Below are positions 13,167-14,652 of a DNA stretch of 14,652 nt, piece by piece. The first letter of the stretch is position 1, and every line of letters starts with the position of its first letter. Made by a program: the position numbers and the translations under genes. The notes beneath the pieces are model-generated. The model saw nothing but the letters and a program-made list of their open reading frames with translations. It did no database searches and was not told the DNA's origin. Source of the stretch: JAJYIV01 sp964616135 (GTDB taxonomy: Bacteria; Patescibacteriota; Patescibacteriia; UBA9934; GWF2-40-263); NCBI GenBank assembly GCA_964616135.1, contig CAZTTQ010000019.1, positions 1-14,652 of the forward strand. Direction: 5' to 3'.

Positions 13167-13376
13167 ATGAAGAAAATTCTACAATACGTATTAGGTTTAT
13201 ATGTTGTTTGGGGAGGAGTTTGGTTTGTAACTTGGGGACTTTGGGATCTAACACGTAGTTCATTCTGGACACTTCTGCTCGGCTGTGTTTACTTCTTTGG
13301 ATTAATCTGGATCTTTTTTGAAACGTATACTGAAGGAGAGAAGAAAGGAAAAGAATCTAATATAGTGGATAGATAA
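13167..13376 (+). CDS. small two-helix membrane protein
   Basis: This 69-residue protein of unknown function has two hydrophobic helices, about residues 5-28 and 32-51, and a charged, hydrophilic C-terminal tail (EGEKKGKESN). GAGGA lies about ten bases before ATG 13167. It shares the AT-rich composition of the HNH gene, 45 bases upstream, and no terminator separates them, so the two may be one unit. A nuclease plus a small membrane protein is an arrangement seen in some defence or toxin-type systems, but no family match is visible. Confidence 0.6.
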   Translation: MKKILQYVLGLYVVWGGVWFVTWGLWDLTRSSFWTLLLGCVYFFGLIWIFFETYTEGEKKGKESNIVDR

Positions 13377-13383
13377 ATCGACT

Positions 13384-13466
13384 ATGAATGACGTTTAAGG
13401 CGGCTGCCACTGCTACGACGTGCGTTATAAAGTTTCTGCGGAATAGACCAAAGTCACCACATGCAA
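13384..13466 (+). pseudogene. GFA-family 5' end, decayed copy 2
   Basis: From ATG 13384 the sequence aligns with the start of the GFA fragment at 12219. It has a small deletion, an early TAA, and a second in-frame TAG where copy 1 has the leucine of TEL. GGCHC, VRYKVS and TKVTTCN are still readable. Over 59 aligned bases before the repeat I count about 13 differences from copy 1. It then enters the identical 67-bp repeat. Confidence 0.75.
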
Positions 13467-13523
13467 CCGCCCCTGCCACAAGGGTCTCTGCGCGAACCGC
13501 AGGGATTTTTGTTTGCGAAAATC
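13457..13523 (+). repeat. 67-bp direct repeat, copy 2
   Basis: It is identical to 12295-12361, including the tRNA-tail-like 15-mer (13467-13481). Beyond it only weak similarity to copy 1 continues (GGAATTCAA against GGAAATTCAA). Confidence 0.95.
13485..13515 (+). terminator. terminator within repeat copy 2
   Basis: The same hairpin and TTTTTGTTTG tail as at 12323-12353. It would end transcription of the HNH and membrane protein genes. Confidence 0.8.
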
Positions 13524-13583
13524 GACAGGAATTCAATACGAGAGCCGGCGCGTTCAACGAATCCGACGGGAAATCGCCTGGAT

Positions 13584-13628
13584 AAAAAAAACGCCCGACA
13601 GCCCTGCTTAGAAAGCGGGCGTCGGGCG
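13584..13628 (-). terminator. terminator of the 303-residue protein gene
   Basis: CGCCCGAC pairs with GTCGGGCG (13592-13599 with 13621-13628). Inner GCCC/GGGC and GCTT/AAGC pairs extend the stem, and eight T bases follow on the minus strand. It is one of the strongest terminators in the window. Confidence 0.9.
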
Positions 13629-13635
13629 CGAGAGT

Positions 13636-14547
13636 TTACTGGATCGGTTCGGCCGTCGGCCAAACCTCCTCAAAGATCTGGTCGAAGCGATTGAAGACGC
13701 TTCGGACCCTGCCCTGGACGTGGCGTATTTCCGCCAGGGCGTCCCGGTTATTACCGATGTCCCGGAGCAGGGCCCGGGACCCGTGTCCGAGAGATCTCCC
13801 CGTATACGTCCAGACGGGAACCCTCAGGATCCTTCCGGGGTGGCGGGGGGACATCAACGGTTCGACGTCCTGGGTGGGAGTACCCGCCTGGATCAGGACC
13901 CTCCTTACGGCATCCTCCCACCCATTCTCCTCCGGTGGGGGGAGGATGATGCCCCTTCTGGCCGCCTGCCGTACCTTTACTTCCAGGCGGCGGATGTAGA
14001 CAGCGATCATCACTGGAGCGACCTCCAGTGATTCCAGCCGTGCGATGCTTCGTCGGGCGCTGACGTACCCGACGACGGCGTCGTACAGGTGGAGGAGAGG
14101 GTGGCGGTTCACTTCCAGACGCCGCTTGGAGACCGTTCCGAAGCTCGGATTGGTCTCCATACTCCACTCGGAATTTCCCAAGAGCGCTTCCATCCGGAAG
14201 CCCTCCTCCCCGCGGTTCTGGAAAAACGTCCGCGTCAGAATTTCGCGGACGCCGCCCTCGACGATGAGGATGCGGACATCCCCGCGTTTCCCGAGGACTC
14301 CAGTGGTCATCTCGGCCCCGTCCTCGTTGGGGCTTCCGGCAGCATGGAACGGCGCGAACATACGCCACTCCAGCTCGCCACCCACCCGGCCTTCCGCCTC
14401 CCTCATGAGGGAGTGGAAGATGTCGCCTTCCGCGGAGGCGTACTCCCTGACAGCTGCGGCTGCAGCGTCGCTTTCTGCCGTGCGTGACTCCTGGGTTGTC
14501 CCCGTGGGGACGTCCCCTACACGTTCCCACACCTCGGCACGCTTCAT
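13636..14547 (-). CDS. hypothetical protein, 303 residues
   Basis: I do not recognise this protein. It is soluble by appearance, with no signal peptide or membrane helix. Residues 25-50 are Ala/Glu-rich and helical. Residues 90-130 look like alternating strands and helices (VRILIVEGGVREIL). Residues 142-200 are strongly helical and Arg-rich. A Pro-rich loop lies at 203-206 and a helical C-terminus at 255-296. No cysteine is present. ATG 14547 is chosen for the GAGGA seven bases upstream; the frame stays open to 14628, but that part overlaps the promoter. It has its own promoter and a strong terminator, so it looks like a real, independently expressed gene. Confidence 0.8.
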   Translation of the reverse strand: MKRAEVWERVGDVPTGTTQESRTAESDAAAAAVREYASAEGDIFHSLMREAEGRVGGELEWRMFAPFHAAGSPNEDGAEMTTGVLGKRGDVRILIVEGGVREILTRTFFQNRGEEGFRMEALLGNSEWSMETNPSFGTVSKRRLEVNRHPLLHLYDAVVGYVSARRSIARLESLEVAPVMIAVYIRRLEVKVRQAARRGIILPPPEENGWEDAVRRVLIQAGTPTQDVEPLMSPRHPGRILRVPVWTYTGRSLGHGSRALLRDIGNNRDALAEIRHVQGRVRSVFNRFDQIFEEVWPTAEPIQ

Positions 14548-14565
14548 CGTATTCCTCGTATTCCT
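14548..14565 (-). repeat. tandem 9-bp repeat with duplicated ribosome-binding site
   Basis: Two copies of a 9-mer, CGTATTCCT on the plus strand, stand directly before the start codon. On the mRNA they supply two GAGGA-type ribosome-binding sites, the nearer at normal spacing. Confidence 0.8.
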
Positions 14566-14573
14566 CAGTGGCG

Positions 14574-14592
14574 CCCGTTCGGGATGAACGGG
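14574..14592 (-). promoter_or_regulatory. hairpin at the predicted mRNA 5' end
   Basis: CCCGTTC (14574-14580) and GAACGGG (14586-14592) form a perfect 7-bp stem with a 5-base loop. With the promoter at 14600-14628 the mRNA would begin almost exactly at this hairpin, which may protect its 5' end. Confidence 0.5.
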
Positions 14593-14599
14593 ACTGGTT

Positions 14600-14628
14600 A
14601 CCCTAGGGCAAAATCGGAGAAAAGTCAA
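14600..14628 (-). promoter_or_regulatory. promoter of the 303-residue protein gene
   Basis: On the minus strand TTGACT (14628-14623), 17 bases and TAGGGT (14605-14600). Confidence 0.55.
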
Positions 14629-14652
14629 GGGTGATCATCCGGCGTATGGTAT

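Larger units (their letters stand above)
12295..13523. mobile_element. candidate repeat-bounded mobile unit
   Basis: Two identical 67-bp direct repeats, 1162 bases apart, enclose AT-rich DNA that differs in composition from both flanks. The cargo is an HNH-type nuclease gene, a small membrane protein gene and a decayed GFA 5' copy. No integrase or transposase is seen inside. The repeats carry a tRNA-3'-end-like segment, as attachment sites of tRNA-targeting elements do. Its being an element is inference; recombination between duplicated GFA genes is the alternative. Confidence 0.45.

Noticed and set aside
12295..13523. CRISPR array or transposon with inverted ends
   Set aside because: There are only two repeat copies, far apart and in direct orientation, with genes between them. 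I found no inverted terminal repeats or transposase.

Overview
The window looks like a chromosome piece from a GC-rich member of the Patescibacteria (Candidate Phyla Radiation). This rests on family resemblance, not on a search. Three features support it: a short periplasmic cytochrome b5 protein of the type common in that group (HPGG, two extra cysteines), a lipoprotein whose C-terminal half matches a wall/S-layer-associated repeat often seen in those genomes, and many genes with no Shine-Dalgarno sequence. Most genes are compact and separated by strong hairpin terminators.

Layout. 1-362: tRNA-Thr(UGU) and rpmG (L33). 456-1121: a Nudix-like protein of unknown role. 1182-5054, minus strand: inorganic pyrophosphatase, then an HtrA-type protease followed closely by a tandem cyclase-like protein, then an idi-like Nudix hydrolase, with terminators between the units. 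5130-8210, plus strand: class I fructose-bisphosphate aldolase, then a tight run of cytochrome b5, DoxX-like, DUF2177 and DUF1295 membrane proteins, ending in a shared bidirectional terminator. 8242-11156, minus strand: PlsC-type acyltransferase, the Cys-rich lipoprotein and uracil-DNA glycosylase. 11223-12198, plus strand: tRNA-Trp with terminator, a MazG-like protein, the 3' remnant of a class F-type sortase, and a cupin. 13636-14547, minus strand: an unrecognised 303-residue protein.

The accessory part is 12219-13540. A GFA-family gene is cut short after about 29 codons. After it comes visibly AT-rich DNA with an HNH-type nuclease gene and a small membrane protein gene, then a second, decayed copy of the same GFA 5' end. 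Both GFA fragments run into an identical 67-bp sequence. That sequence consists of a tRNA-3'-end-like 15-mer, an intrinsic terminator hairpin and a T-rich tail, and it repeats the layout of the tRNA-Trp tail about 1 kb upstream. This looks like an undescribed mobile or recombining unit.

A second pattern concerns translation starts. Sixteen of the 20 chosen starts have T directly before ATG, nine of them as CCTATG, and most of these have no convincing Shine-Dalgarno. The four starts without that T all have a clear Shine-Dalgarno. Several starts sit 8-10 bases after a -10 box, as expected for leaderless mRNAs.
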